A program made the translations under genes and the position numbers. A stretch of DNA of 64,000 bases from Diprion similis (Eukaryota; Arthropoda; Insecta; Hymenoptera; Diprionidae). Under the pieces are notes generated by a model. It saw nothing but the letters and a program-made list of their open reading frames with translations. It ran no database searches and was not told the DNA's origin. This document shows positions 42,111 through 52,596 of this stretch, in pieces; positions within the stretch are counted from its first letter, which is position 1; every line of letters starts with the position of its first letter. Location of the stretch: positions 14,152,493 through 14,216,492 of the forward strand of contig NC_060115.1 of NCBI RefSeq assembly GCF_021155765.1, read 5' to 3'.

Positions 42111-44007
42111 TGTTATCTGGGTGATCTTTGCATGATACAATATTTTCACATGTATTCAATGATAAAATTCGTTTGTTCTGACAGACTCGAAGTTTCAAGT
42201 TTGGATAACAGGAGGAAAATCATACCTTACCTGATGGTAAAAATGTTTTGGTGGCAACGACCCTAGTTCCTCGATTGGTGCTAACCTTCCAACCATCAAA
42301 CCTGGTTGTTCCGTTGTTTCATCAGACAACAGGTACCCGAGGGAATTTCTTCAGGTCATCGCCACCTTCTGAACATCACTCGAGGTAAAATTGAAGATCA
42401 CGTCACGCTACAGATCATGGTGTCTGAATATTCGATCATTCTAGATTGATCGAGCCAATAGTAATAAGTTTGTTATTCAACAATTGCTGCCAGCTAATTT
42501 TACAGAGCAATCATTCCGTGCGCCATTGTAATCCAAGCAGTATTATTGGCCCGCATCATTTTTGAAATTTTATTTTCTGCAGTTTGGATACTTTATTTCT
42601 TACTCTCCTGGCATCCAATTCAGATGAATAGTGTTTCAAGTGTTGAATCAGATTCCAGGCATGAATTCTGATAGGTAAACTGGACCAATCTCAATCTAAA
42701 AATGTTGGATAACTTCAGTTGAAAATGTCTTTGAAGTCAATATTAATTGACAGTATCATCTGACTACCTGGTTGCAGCTATCATTCGTGCTTGTGTCTCG
42801 TTCAATCCCAGCAAGGTTTGAGGAATGCATTCACTTCTTAGTACACTTCACAAATGATCAATTGGTCTACGATAGGATTTGCTTGCTGGCTAACTTTTTT
42901 GTGATGAATCTTTGTCAGGGAGTTATCCGGTAACTTATTGATAGCTTGAAACCAGATTAAATTTTGTACTCTTACCATGGTCCTTCACTGAGACTGAAAG
43001 TTTGTGAATCTCCATTTATTACAATTAATTCTGCATCCCACAATAACACTGTTCGAAACAAGAAATCTCATCCTGAGATCGAAAATAGAATTTGCAACGC
43101 AAAAGTTATCAAGTGGCACAAGTCAAAAACAAAGAATTTTATAACGATTTCTGCGACACAGGAATTCCTTCCGGATATTCATGTTACTGGATGATGTTCG
43201 GAGCACTATGAAGAAAATATTGTATTGGATTTAGGTTTAAGTAAATATTTTCATGAACTTCGTTGAAAATTAGATATTCATCTGTTTCAAAGGAACAAGG
43301 GGTACAATCTTGAATCCGATAAGTCAATATCTTCATATGAATGTTCTGAATATTACTCTGAAACATGGTTATCCTTAAAGCTAATTGTGACACTGAGGCA
43401 CATTTGAAAATGTTGATTTTCAACTTGTGTCACAGAACGTTTTTGAGTTTTAATCTTCGGATTAGATTTTTTTAGATTAGATTTGAAATTAAAATAAACC
43501 GTAAGACCTACAACTTCCTTCGCCGACCAACTACAGTAGCGATGATCTCTGCACGTGTCATGAATTGAATGGGAGGAGGAGATATCAGCGAACGGCAGAG
43601 ATGCTATTATTTTGGCTGTATTTTCTGTTAAAAAAATTTTTTTTTATTGTTATTCTTAATGTATAAAGTAATGAAAATGATTGAATAAATTGGCCCTACG
43701 TACCTGCTTCGTTTTTTCCTAGCAGCCAACAGTGGAACAGATTTCTTGCTTCAATCGAATAGGACGAATTTTTAAAGAGCATCAGCATTAAATTACGACC
43801 GTTCTTTGAAGTATCAATTTTTAGTAACAAATGCTTCCCAAGCCTTTCCGAGTGACTACCTCAATTACTTGAGATTCTAACCTCAAAAATGCATGTGAAC
43901 TACATCGCTGACAGACACAGAGTTTGACAGCAGGGAGTCGTAGTGGCCAGACTGCACGGGCGGCCGATTTAAACTCGCGCATGCGCAGTTCTTGTATAGT
44001 TAATGAA

Positions 44008-44432
44008 CGGCGGCCGGCCGGTAATAATATGCACATATATCGGAATGGTATATATATGTACATAAGACGGAACGGATCTAGAATATTCTGGCGGAAGGCC
44101 GGACTGCTGAATTTATGGTGTGATATAGATATATGTTGCTAGCATATATCTATTCACACTTCCAACTACGAGATAACAGTCGCGCCTGTTAGCTGGATGA
44201 GTCTGAGCCTGGTGTAGCAGAGACTGATTTAACAATGGGCCAAACGGTCCTCCATAAGGGTTTGTTCGCGGTACCCTTCGTGTGAGCAGCGTGCGTGCCT
44301 GGCGGGCGCTTAGGGCCCTCAGGGGCTGCGCGCGGCTCTCGGGGTTGCGCGCAACACTCGGGGTGCGCGCGGCTTGCGGGGTTGCGCGCCGCCCGAAGGG
44401 TTCGGGGCCTAGTGACGAGGTGGCGGCAGCGG
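44008..44432. repeat. GC-rich flank repeat, second copy
   Basis: Nearly identical to 2874-3290, with an 11-bp length difference in the GGGCGCTTAGGG region and the same GC-rich minisatellite (about 44320-44395). Confidence 0.6.
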
Positions 44433-44613
44433 ATCGATTTCAGGAATCGGTTAACAGGTAGACGGGTGGGCGGCCGGTTCCCTCGTCACAGCGACAAGAC
44501 ATGAAAGGTGAGGAATAATAACGGCATACGACTTTGTGTCTGAACTGGAGTACAGAAATCTATCGACTCGGGATATGGAGTTGTATCCGCGGTTGCCCGT
44601 TCTTGCGGCTCCT

Positions 44614-44841
44614 CTAGTGGTTTCCCGCACAGTCGTTTGGGCACATGGCTTTAGTGTGTCCCTCTTTTCCACACCGGTAGCAAAATAGTCCGGTTACCGG
44701 CTTACTACAATCGGAATACCTATGGCCGGGTTGTTTGCACTTGTAATACACGAACTGGCGTCTTGGGCTCGTATTCGTGTAACTGGCGTTTGGTATGAAT
44801 GGGTTACCGGCGTTATCGGCATTAGTGCCTGCTTGAGTCAC
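44614..44841 (-). pseudogene. Gypsy D gag zinc knuckles
   Basis: Two adjacent canonical CX2CX4HX4C knuckles, CKQPGHRYSDC within CYKC...DC and CYRCGKEGHTKAMC, follow a short Gln/Asn/Pro-rich linker. Same frame as 44974-45222 and 45223-45624, separated from them by stops. Confidence 0.8.
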
Positions 44842-44973
44842 GATATTGACTATTGGCGCGGTATTTCGGGGACTGGAATTATTAGGTTAGCGAGATGGAA
44901 ATTGCTTACTGTTTGATGGCTGGAACTTCACGGTATTTTCATTAGTTTGTGGTCTCTGACCCGACGGTGGTTT

Positions 44974-45624
44974 TCAAATCTGCGCGACATTGGCTAGTTC
45001 CGGTTCGTAACCCTGAGCTTCTTGGAAGAAATTGAGTGATACCACGTTGTCGCGCGGGGTTCGGGTGTTGCGTTGCCCGCGGTAGGCTAGTTCGGGTAAT
45101 ACGGATTCCTCTGGTGTCAGTGGCGGTTGATAACTGCTCGCGACGCGGAAACTAACGTCAATTCTACTCGCGATATCCTCTAATTCGTCTATACCCTGTA
45201 CTTCATTTCGTCTAATGAGCACTTAAAGTCGCAGTAATAAATTTCGGCACGCGTAGTCTACTTGTTCATCCTCTGGCCACGCGGGCCTTAACCTGTCAAA
45301 ATATGCCCTCGTGTATGTTAAATAATCTGACACGGATTCAAATTCGCCCTTGGTTCGCCTACGGATCTCTTCTCTCAGCGCAGATTGTAACTCTGGGTTG
45401 ACAAAGCGTCTGCGCCACGCGTCTTTAAAATCAGCAAAAGAGCGGAAAGAAGTGCATTTGCTGTGGAACCAATATATTGCTACTCCCGATAAGAAAAAGG
45501 GTATGCTATTGATGATATCGTCGTCTCGGATGTTAATTAGCGATTGACCTTCCTCAATGCGTTCCAAAAATGCTTCGGCGTCCTCGTTACGCGCTCCGGA
45601 AAATTTCAAATTCCACTTACGCAT
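44974..45624 (-). pseudogene. Gypsy D gag capsid
   Basis: The upper part (45223-45624) starts MRKWNLKFSGARNEDAEAFL and carries FSGxxxEDAEAFLERIEE, the entry of the Gypsy capsid domain, then IYWFHSKCTSFRSFADFKDAW, FVNPELQSALREEIRRR and YLTYTRAYFDRLRP. The lower part (44974-45222), in the same frame after one stop, reads IDELEDIASRIDVSFRVA, which is the end of the capsid. Clear family match but broken. Confidence 0.8.
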
Positions 45625-45638
45625 TACTTTGTAAGCGG

Positions 45639-46243
45639 CTAAAGCTGTAGGTCTAGCGGGTGACGTGGTATGGCGATTTGGTTGCGGAAATTGTAGGCAG
45701 TTTCATCGTAATCATGAGCGCGGAAAGCAGGTCTAGGTGGCGGTATATCGCGGTAGTCGTAACGCGGCGGATCACTCTGGCGATATTCTCGTGATTCTAA
45801 TGGTCGACGGACAAAAGGTGGCTCGATAGGTTGACTGACATTCGATAAAAATTCTGGCGGGATATTCCTCGGGCTAATTCGGCTAGGATGCGGTTCCGGG
45901 GGTTGTTTTCGGATCACGCCCTTCGCTAAGGTATCGGGAAAATCATTCGATCGTTGGATTAGTCCGCGAGCTCCATCTTCGCCATCGGATTCAATATCGA
46001 CATGCTGCACTTGTGCTTGCAACGCGGTATTGTCGAGGTCTCCTGAGGTTGAGTGGTATCAGAGTTATCGAGAGTGGGAGAATCTTCCATGTCTAAGCCG
46101 TGTTGTTTGCAGTATGTAAGCAAACGTTGTTGACGAACAGGTAATATGCCAGATATTGATAGTGAGCGGACTTCTAATTCCTTGTTTGGGTCAGCGTCGG
46201 ACAGTGAGTTTACCCACGCCTTGGCGGGCATGTGTGTTGTCAT
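45639..46243 (-). pseudogene. Gypsy D gag N-terminal region
   Basis: Two overlapping frames. 45959-46243 starts MTTHMPAKAWVNSL and contains a helix-turn-helix-like SAP region (VRQQRLLTYCKQHGL). 45639-46022 is proline- and arginine-rich linker (PPRYDYRDIPPPRPAF). The break between them is a frameshift. The ATG at 46243 lies 26 bp inside the boundary of the solo LTR insertion. Confidence 0.65.
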
Positions 46244-46268
46244 AAGAGAACGATGCTACGCAATATGT

Positions 46269-49200
46269 TGTGACGAGGTATTTTATACCCCGTCACATGG
46301 TCTGAATATCGCTCTCCTTATTCTCAGAATGTCGTAAAAAGTAACGAAAACACGTCTGGGGCCAATACTCCAAAAAGAACAACTAATTAATTTCTAATTG
46401 AGACTCAATTATTAAGCTAATTCCTGTCTTTTTTTTATCTTTGCATCGCACTATGAGAACTATCTTCAACGACACCGCTTCGAGGGAACTGAATATCGCG
46501 AAGCAGAGGTCACGTACCGGGTCAACAGCCAACTATCGTCAACTGCAACAGATCGGATACCGCCAAGTCAACTTCAGATGGATGCCTACCTAGGTTACGT
46601 ACAGGGTCGTGCGTGAAGCACAACGAAGACCTCCGATCATTTAGACTTATCGGCCAGGAGCCGAACCATCGCTACAACGCCACTGCCGCATGGATGCATC
46701 GTAGACGGCGTACAGGGCTGTGCGTCAAAAACACAATCAAGCCTCCCGTCGCGGTACTTATCAGCCTGGAGCTGAACCAGCATAATACATACTGTCTCGC
46801 CTACTATACCGCAGAATCGTAGCTGTCTACAAACCTACGATTATCGAAGGACTGCATCGTGAGGACAAGCCCGAGAAACAGTGGTGGACCACGCCGGACT
46901 GCTGGTCTTAAGGATGGGAACCCTGCGTGTAAATCATCACCATCAGGAAGGCTCGGTGCAACAGTGCCGTAGGGCCCGCACCGAGTTGCAGTACCCGAGA
47001 GATAGTTAGCGCGGGGAGTACTAGCACTGCATAAGTTGACGACGCACCAATCCCGAATTCTGCAAAGTATCGATACCGCAACAGTGTGAGTAGGATCATT
47101 CTTCTCGTCGTCGTTCCTAGATCTTCTCGCACACATTGATACCGCAATACCGTGAGGGGTAGACCTTCCCCTCTCACGAGTACCGCAAGCAGCTGGCCAT
47201 AGCCCTCCCACATATCGCTCGACGGATCGATAATTCTCTACATGACAACGTGGGAGGAGAAGACACCCAGGAATGGACTATCGCCCGTCTACACCTGTTG
47301 ACCCGTACCACGTGACCCTCTGGCCCAATTATCGATCACCGAACACCGGAAAAGGATCACGTGACGAAATCTTGCCGAAAATCGACCGGGATCGTCAGGA
47401 TCGCCGCTCGCCTCTTCACACTTTACGTCCAGCTATTGTTACCGGCAGACGTGCTTTCGTTATCGCTCTACCTATTCGCTTTTCTCTACTTTCGCCTATA
47501 CATTTCAACTCAGTGTTCTTCTCTCATCGACCTGCTTTCAACTATCGCCTATCTCGGCTATATCTTATATCTTCGTAAGTGAGGTTTTTCTTCTATCTAT
47601 TTTGTGAAGCCACGAATTTACTTGTTTTATATTTTTTTCTTTCTTTTCTTACCTATTATCGATTTTCTCTCTTTTATCTCGCAGTTTGCTTTGCGTGAGC
47701 CACGTGGGCTCGTATCGTATTCTCTTCTCATCTCTTATCTTATTCTCTCCCTTATTATCGAATATTGCAAGGAATTTCGCGATTGGTTAGTTTACTATTA
47801 TTTGTAGTGACTATTATCTATTTCCTTGATTTATCTTGTTCGAATGATTTTCCTGATATCGCTGAATAGCAGCGCCTTACTTATGCTTTCGTAGAATATC
47901 TCTGAATACCGTATCTTATTTGATTCTCTGATTTATTGTTCTCAGTAGTGATTGTTAAATCAATTAGCTTATAAAGTCTCTAATTTTGTCTCTTATTTCG
48001 TTTCTCGCTATCTACTATCTATTTTCTCTCTGTATCTCTTTTATAATTTCTCAAATATCGTTTCTTTGATTTCTTAATATTTTACTGATTTGAATATTAT
48101 CGAATATCTTTCTGATCTAATTATTATCGAATATCTTGGAGGAATTATATCGTAAGCGTACCGCGTGCGCGATCTTATATCGCTGCGCGGTATAGCCGTT
48201 GTTCTCTTTTGACATTGGAGTATCGTGTCGTACCGAATAACACCTTTTTCCTCGCTTTCTTTGCTAATACCGCTGTTACGTAGTTTGTCCGTAGATCTCT
48301 AGTTTGTAATGTATCGCATTATAATATTTTGCTCTCTATAATACCTGTTCTTGACACGTCAAGATATCTATTTCCTGTTTATCGTAATTATAATATTCCG
48401 TCGTATCGCATATATCGCAAGCTAGAACCTAGGTATTTCTCTAATTTCTCTTGTAATTTCTATCATAATTTCTCTTGTCATTTCTATCGTAATTTCTTCT
48501 GTAATTTCTGTCATACCTGTTTTATATTACTTCGTTATACTTGATTATTTCTGACTTCGCTTCATGTATCGAATTATCTAACTGACTTGTAATCCTTGCC
48601 TTTTCTATCAATTGTTATATCTCTTGTTGTCGATTAATTGTAATATCTCTTGTTTCTCGATTAACTGTAATATTTCTTGCCTTCTTTTGCCAATTGTATT
48701 TTCGTATCTTCTATCTATTATCGTGCCTCATTATTGTTACACATTGCTGCGATTATTCTGTATTTATATGTGATCATATCTTTCTCGCCATACTATGCTA
48801 TTTGATTTGAATTGTAACAATTAGTTTGAGAACCTTAGATTGTGCATTGCATGCTAGCCTATTTCTTATCTGCTTTGTAAACTTACTGATTGTTATAACG
48901 AGTAATAGTATCGCGATCACCCGCTTCATACCGCTAAAATTACTTGAATAATTGTATCGCTACCGTGTTATCTCTGAATTCACTTTCTATCTGGCTGTAC
49001 CTGAATTTCTCTGCTTGACTTTTCAATACAATTGATACTATTACCATTTTCTTTAATATTGTGTTTTATCGAATTGGATACGACCCATCCCCTCTACCAT
49101 TATCTTTACCTGCTGAGTGAGCTGTGCAAAACCGTCGTAGAATCTGATCTATTTCGTCATATTGTATTCTCTAATTATCGTATCTCTGACGCTACTGCGT

Positions 49201-49337
49201 CTGGCGCCCAACACTTATCTTTTTCCTAATTATCGTTTTATTTAGTGATCAGGTCAGTAACTGCGCCGTAGGGTAGCGTGATTATCCCTCCCTCAAGAAT
49301 TGTCTCTATTTTCCTTTTAAATAATAATCACGTTGCA
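46269..49337 (+). repeat. solo long LTR (3.07 kb), copy 2
   Basis: TGTGACG to CGTTGCA, with target duplication ATGT (46265-46268, 49338-49341). It matches 12331-15414 end to end with small indels. It lies in the leader of an element that carries the same LTR family, in the opposite orientation. Confidence 0.88.
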
Positions 49338-50057
49338 ATGTACTTGGTGACAATAACGACGTAGAAGAAATATGTTTTCGCGAGATTCTTGAAGAAACCA
49401 AAATTTTGAGTGCGTACAGTCGAAATTGGGTTCTGGAGACAATAGGGGATTATCCTGTCCTGTCTAAAATCGGCGGTCGAACAATAGCGAAAAAGAAATT
49501 TGTTATTGCGGAATTATCAAAATACCGAGTTTCTACAAAGTCAGAATGGGTCTAACAACCATAGAAGATTGAATATGCTGAGCGAAATTGTTATTGCGAA
49601 AGTATTAAAGAAACCAAAATATCGGGGTTTGAACTCGTGAAGAAAGATTGACCAACAATGGGAATTAGCCTGTCAAGTCGATATTCAAACAATAGAATGT
49701 TATTCTCCAAGGATTCCAAGCTTAGCGGTTTTGTCAAGATTTGCGTGATGCGAGTTAATCCCAAAGTTTTTCGGATATAGAGCGATATTTATAGCGGCCA
49801 AGCCGTGCGATAGTTATTTTGTTTTTAGGTATGCGGTATAAGTTGGGTCTAGCAAATTTTTAAATTTTGTGAAAATTAACTTTCGGTGGCGGTATTGAAT
49901 TGTAGATTCGCTGTTTAAATTGTCTGAACTCTTTTTCTGTTTTTCGGGTCTGGGTTGGTTTATGGGTTCGTGTTTAGTCTTTTTCTCTTGTGCTTGTGCG
50001 GAATTAGATGAAACTTGATTTTACAATTGAATGCGATACACCCTCTTTATCGGCGTG
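49338..50057 (-). other. Gypsy D untranslated leader
   Basis: The 720 bp between the primer site and the inserted solo LTR contains no ORF of note and no repeat seen elsewhere in the window. By position it is the 5' untranslated leader that would carry packaging signals. Confidence 0.55.
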
Positions 50058-50075
50058 GCCCCACGTTGGGCGCCA
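50058..50075 (-). promoter_or_regulatory. Gypsy D primer binding site, tRNA-Lys1,2 type
   Basis: Minus-strand TGGCGCCCAACGTGGGGC, three bases inside the LTR, equals the primer site of retroviruses primed by tRNA-Lys1,2. It proves the orientation of the element and that the 3-kb repeat is an LTR. Confidence 0.9.
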
Positions 50076-50078
50076 TTT

Positions 50079-51517
50079 TGCAACGTGATTATTATTTGAA
50101 AAGGAAAAGAGAGATAATTCTTGAGGGAGGGATAATCACGCTACCCTACGGCGCAGTTACTGACCTGATCACTAAGTAAAAACGATAATTAGAAAAATAT
50201 AAGATTGTTGGGCGCCAGACGCAGTAGCGTCAGAGATACGATAATGAGAAAATACGAAATAAACGAAATAGATCAGATTCTACGATGGTTTTGCACAGCT
50301 CGCTCAGCAGATAAAGATAGTGGTGGAGGGGATGGGTCGTATCCAATTCGATAAAACACAATATTAAAGAAAATGGTAATAGTATCAATTGTATTGAAAA
50401 GTCAAGCAGAGAAATTCAGGTACAGCCAGATAGAAAGTGAATTCAAAGATAACACGGTAGCGATACAATTATTCAAGTAATTTTAGCGGTATGAAGCGGG
50501 TGATCGCGATACTATTACTCGGTATAACAATCAGTAAGTTTACAAAGCAGATAAGAAATAGGCTAGCATGCAATGCACAATCTAAGGTTCTCAAACTAAT
50601 TGTTACAATTCAAATCAAATAGCATAGTATGGCGAGTAAAATATGATCACAGAAATACATAATAATCGCAGCAATGTGTAGTTAAACAATAAGGCGTGAT
50701 ACGAGATAGAAGATACGAGAATACTACAATTGGTGAGAGAAAGCAAGAGATATTATAGTTAATCAAAAAGCAAAAGATATTACAGGTAATCAAAAACAAG
50801 AGATACTACAGTTAATCGAGAAACAAGAGATACTACAATTAATAGAGAAGGCAAGGATTACAAGTCAGTGAGATAATTCGGTAATTGAAGTAAAGTTACA
50901 AAGAATCAGATATAGCGAAATATGACAGAATAGGTATGATAGAAATGACAATAGAAATTAAAGAAATACGTAGGTTCTAGCTTGCGATATATGCGATACG
51001 ATGAAATTTTATAATCATGATAACAAGAAATAGATATTTTGACGTGTCAAGAACAGGTACTATGGAGAGAAAATATTATAATGCGATATATTACAAACTA
51101 GAGATCTACGGACAAACTACGTAACAGCGGTATTAGCAAAGGAAGCGATGAAAAAGGTGTTATTCGGTACGGCACAATACTCCAATGTCAAAAGAGAACA
51201 ACGGCTATACCGCGCAGCGATATAAGATCACGCACGCGGTACGCTTACGATATAATTCCTCCAAGATATTCGATAATAATTAAATCAGAAAGATATTTGA
51301 TAATATTCAAATCAGCAAAATATTAAGAAATCAAAGAAACGATATTTGAGAAATTATAAAACAGATTAAGAGAAAATAGATATTAGGTAGCAAGAATCGA
51401 AATGAGAGACAAACTGAGAGACTTCAAAAGCAAATTAATTTAACAATCACTACTAAGAACAATAAGTAAGAGATTCAAATAAGACAAGATAATCAAAGAT
51501 ATTCTAATTAAGCATAT
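50079..51517 (-). repeat. Gypsy D 5' LTR, truncated
   Basis: Inverted match to the last 1.44 kb of the 3-kb LTR (compare 47890-49337). The outer 1.6 kb is missing; sequence identity stops near 51517, where LINE sequence begins. It is visibly more diverged from the two solo copies than they are from each other. Confidence 0.8.
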
Positions 51518-52592
51518 ATGTGGATGAGGTACGTAACCTCGGTGTGATAATGTCAGCAAATCTTTCTTGGCAAAAACAAATTATGTCTGTCTCTAAGAAA
51601 GTGAACTTTTCCATTTATAAGCTAAAATATCACAGGAATGTCTTATCACGCGAGCTGCGTATCATGCTGATAGTCTCACTTATTTTCCCGCTACTTGACC
51701 ACTGTTGCCTTGTGTATGATGATTTAACATGTGAACTCAATAATAAGCTCGAAATATTAATAAACAATGGCATCCAATTTATATACAACTTGAAAGGTGA
51801 TGACCACATATCACCGTATCGTAGAGAACTTGGTTGGCTTACCTTAAAGTCGAGACGACTCTATTTTCTCGGTATTAGAGTTTTCGAAATACTGCATGGC
51901 AACTCTCCTTCTTATTTGACTGAACTTTTTACCCGCCCCGATGAACCGATTCATCCATCTAGACAGCAAACACCTGACTACTTTCACATTCCGCTACACC
52001 GCACGTCTATATATCGCGACTCATTTTTTCTTTCAGCCATATATTTTTGGCATTCACTTCCTGCTGATGTATCTGCTTCTCCTACGCTTCCTATTCTGGA
52101 AGATCACTTGCATCGTTACTTGTTCGCAAAAGATGGTGAAATTCTGGTCTAAGGTTGTCACGCGAGTCTAGTGACCACGTTGACTCAATTTACACTTAAA
52201 TAGCACATCTATTTATCTGTTTTTTCGATTTTCATCCACTTTGCCGTAGTTATTAGAATTATAATAGTTATCAAGATATTATGACGATTATATGAGTTAT
52301 TATGATATTATTAGGGTTATAATAGTTGTAAAAATATTATATTGTCTTTACATTACTACAACGATATTTTTCTCGATAAATACTAATTTCGCGGTTGAAT
52401 AGAGATGAAAATCCTGTACTACCTTTGATAATACTAATTCTTCCTATCATAATTTTCATGTCATTTGTAATTTTATTTTATTTACTATTATAGATACAAT
52501 TTCTACTCTGTACTGTAGTTATCTACATAGTTTTGTCATTTGCCACAAGGTGTAACCATGGCATAATGAAGGAATCGATCAATCAATCAATC
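51518..52592 (+). mobile_element. 5'-truncated non-LTR retrotransposon
   Basis: Contains only the end of the RT ORF, a 400-bp 3' untranslated region, and a terminal ATCAATCAATCAATC short repeat (52577-52592), a common LINE tail. It replaces the outer end of the Gypsy D LTR and is followed directly by the tandem repeats. Clade: jockey/CR1-like by the sequence style, not certain. Confidence 0.75.
51520..52152 (+). CDS. LINE ORF2 C-terminal fragment
   Basis: 210 codons beginning VRNLGVIMSANLSWQKQI, the block after the RT catalytic core, then LIFPLLDHCCLVYDDLTCEL, NNGIQFIYNLKGDDHISPYR and LGWLTLKSRRLYFLGIRVFE, which are the usual thumb/linker blocks of jockey- and CR1-like ORF2 proteins. The catalytic FADD box and the endonuclease are absent through 5' truncation. 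The frame is open to its natural stop. Confidence 0.8.
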   Translation: MDEVRNLGVIMSANLSWQKQIMSVSKKVNFSIYKLKYHRNVLSRELRIMLIVSLIFPLLDHCCLVYDDLTCELNNKLEILINNGIQFIYNLKGDDHISPYRRELGWLTLKSRRLYFLGIRVFEILHGNSPSYLTELFTRPDEPIHPSRQQTPDYFHIPLHRTSIYRDSFFLSAIYFWHSLPADVSASPTLPILEDHLHRYLFAKDGEILV

Positions 52593-52596
52593 TTTA

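Larger units (their letters stand above)
32021..42121 (-). mobile_element. 10.1-kb CACTA/EnSpm-like transposon
   Basis: Ends CCCAGATAACAA and TTGTTATCTGGG (12-bp inverted repeat), flanked by a 3-bp duplication TGA (32018-32020, 42122-42124). Both subterminal zones are packed with GCGTGCG/CGCACG-type motifs (32037-32160, 41880-42110), as in CACTA elements. It encodes a CMC-type transposase and a DUF4806 gene on the minus strand. The termini start CCC and not CACTA, so the class rests on the transposase, the 3-bp duplication and the subterminal repeats. Confidence 0.8.
31221..44001. mobile_element. 2.7-kb TIR element, copy 2, split by the CACTA-like transposon
   Basis: Left part 31221-32020 and right part 42122-44001 together match copy 1 (27190-29878) along their length. 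The left end is CCGGGACAATCTCTAGAAAC; at the right end the last 20 or so bases of the inverted repeat are missing after CTTGTATAGTT. The insert 32021-42121 lies at the position equivalent to about 27990 in copy 1. Confidence 0.82.
44440..51517 (-). mobile_element. Gypsy D, truncated LTR retrotransposon with solo LTR inserted in its leader
   Basis: Minus-strand order: partial 5' LTR (51517-50079), primer site, leader (50057-49338), a foreign-orientation solo LTR (46269-49337), then the leader end and gag (46243 to about 44500). No protease, RT or integrase remains. Leader sequence on the two sides of the solo LTR is joined by the ATGT duplication. Confidence 0.78.
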
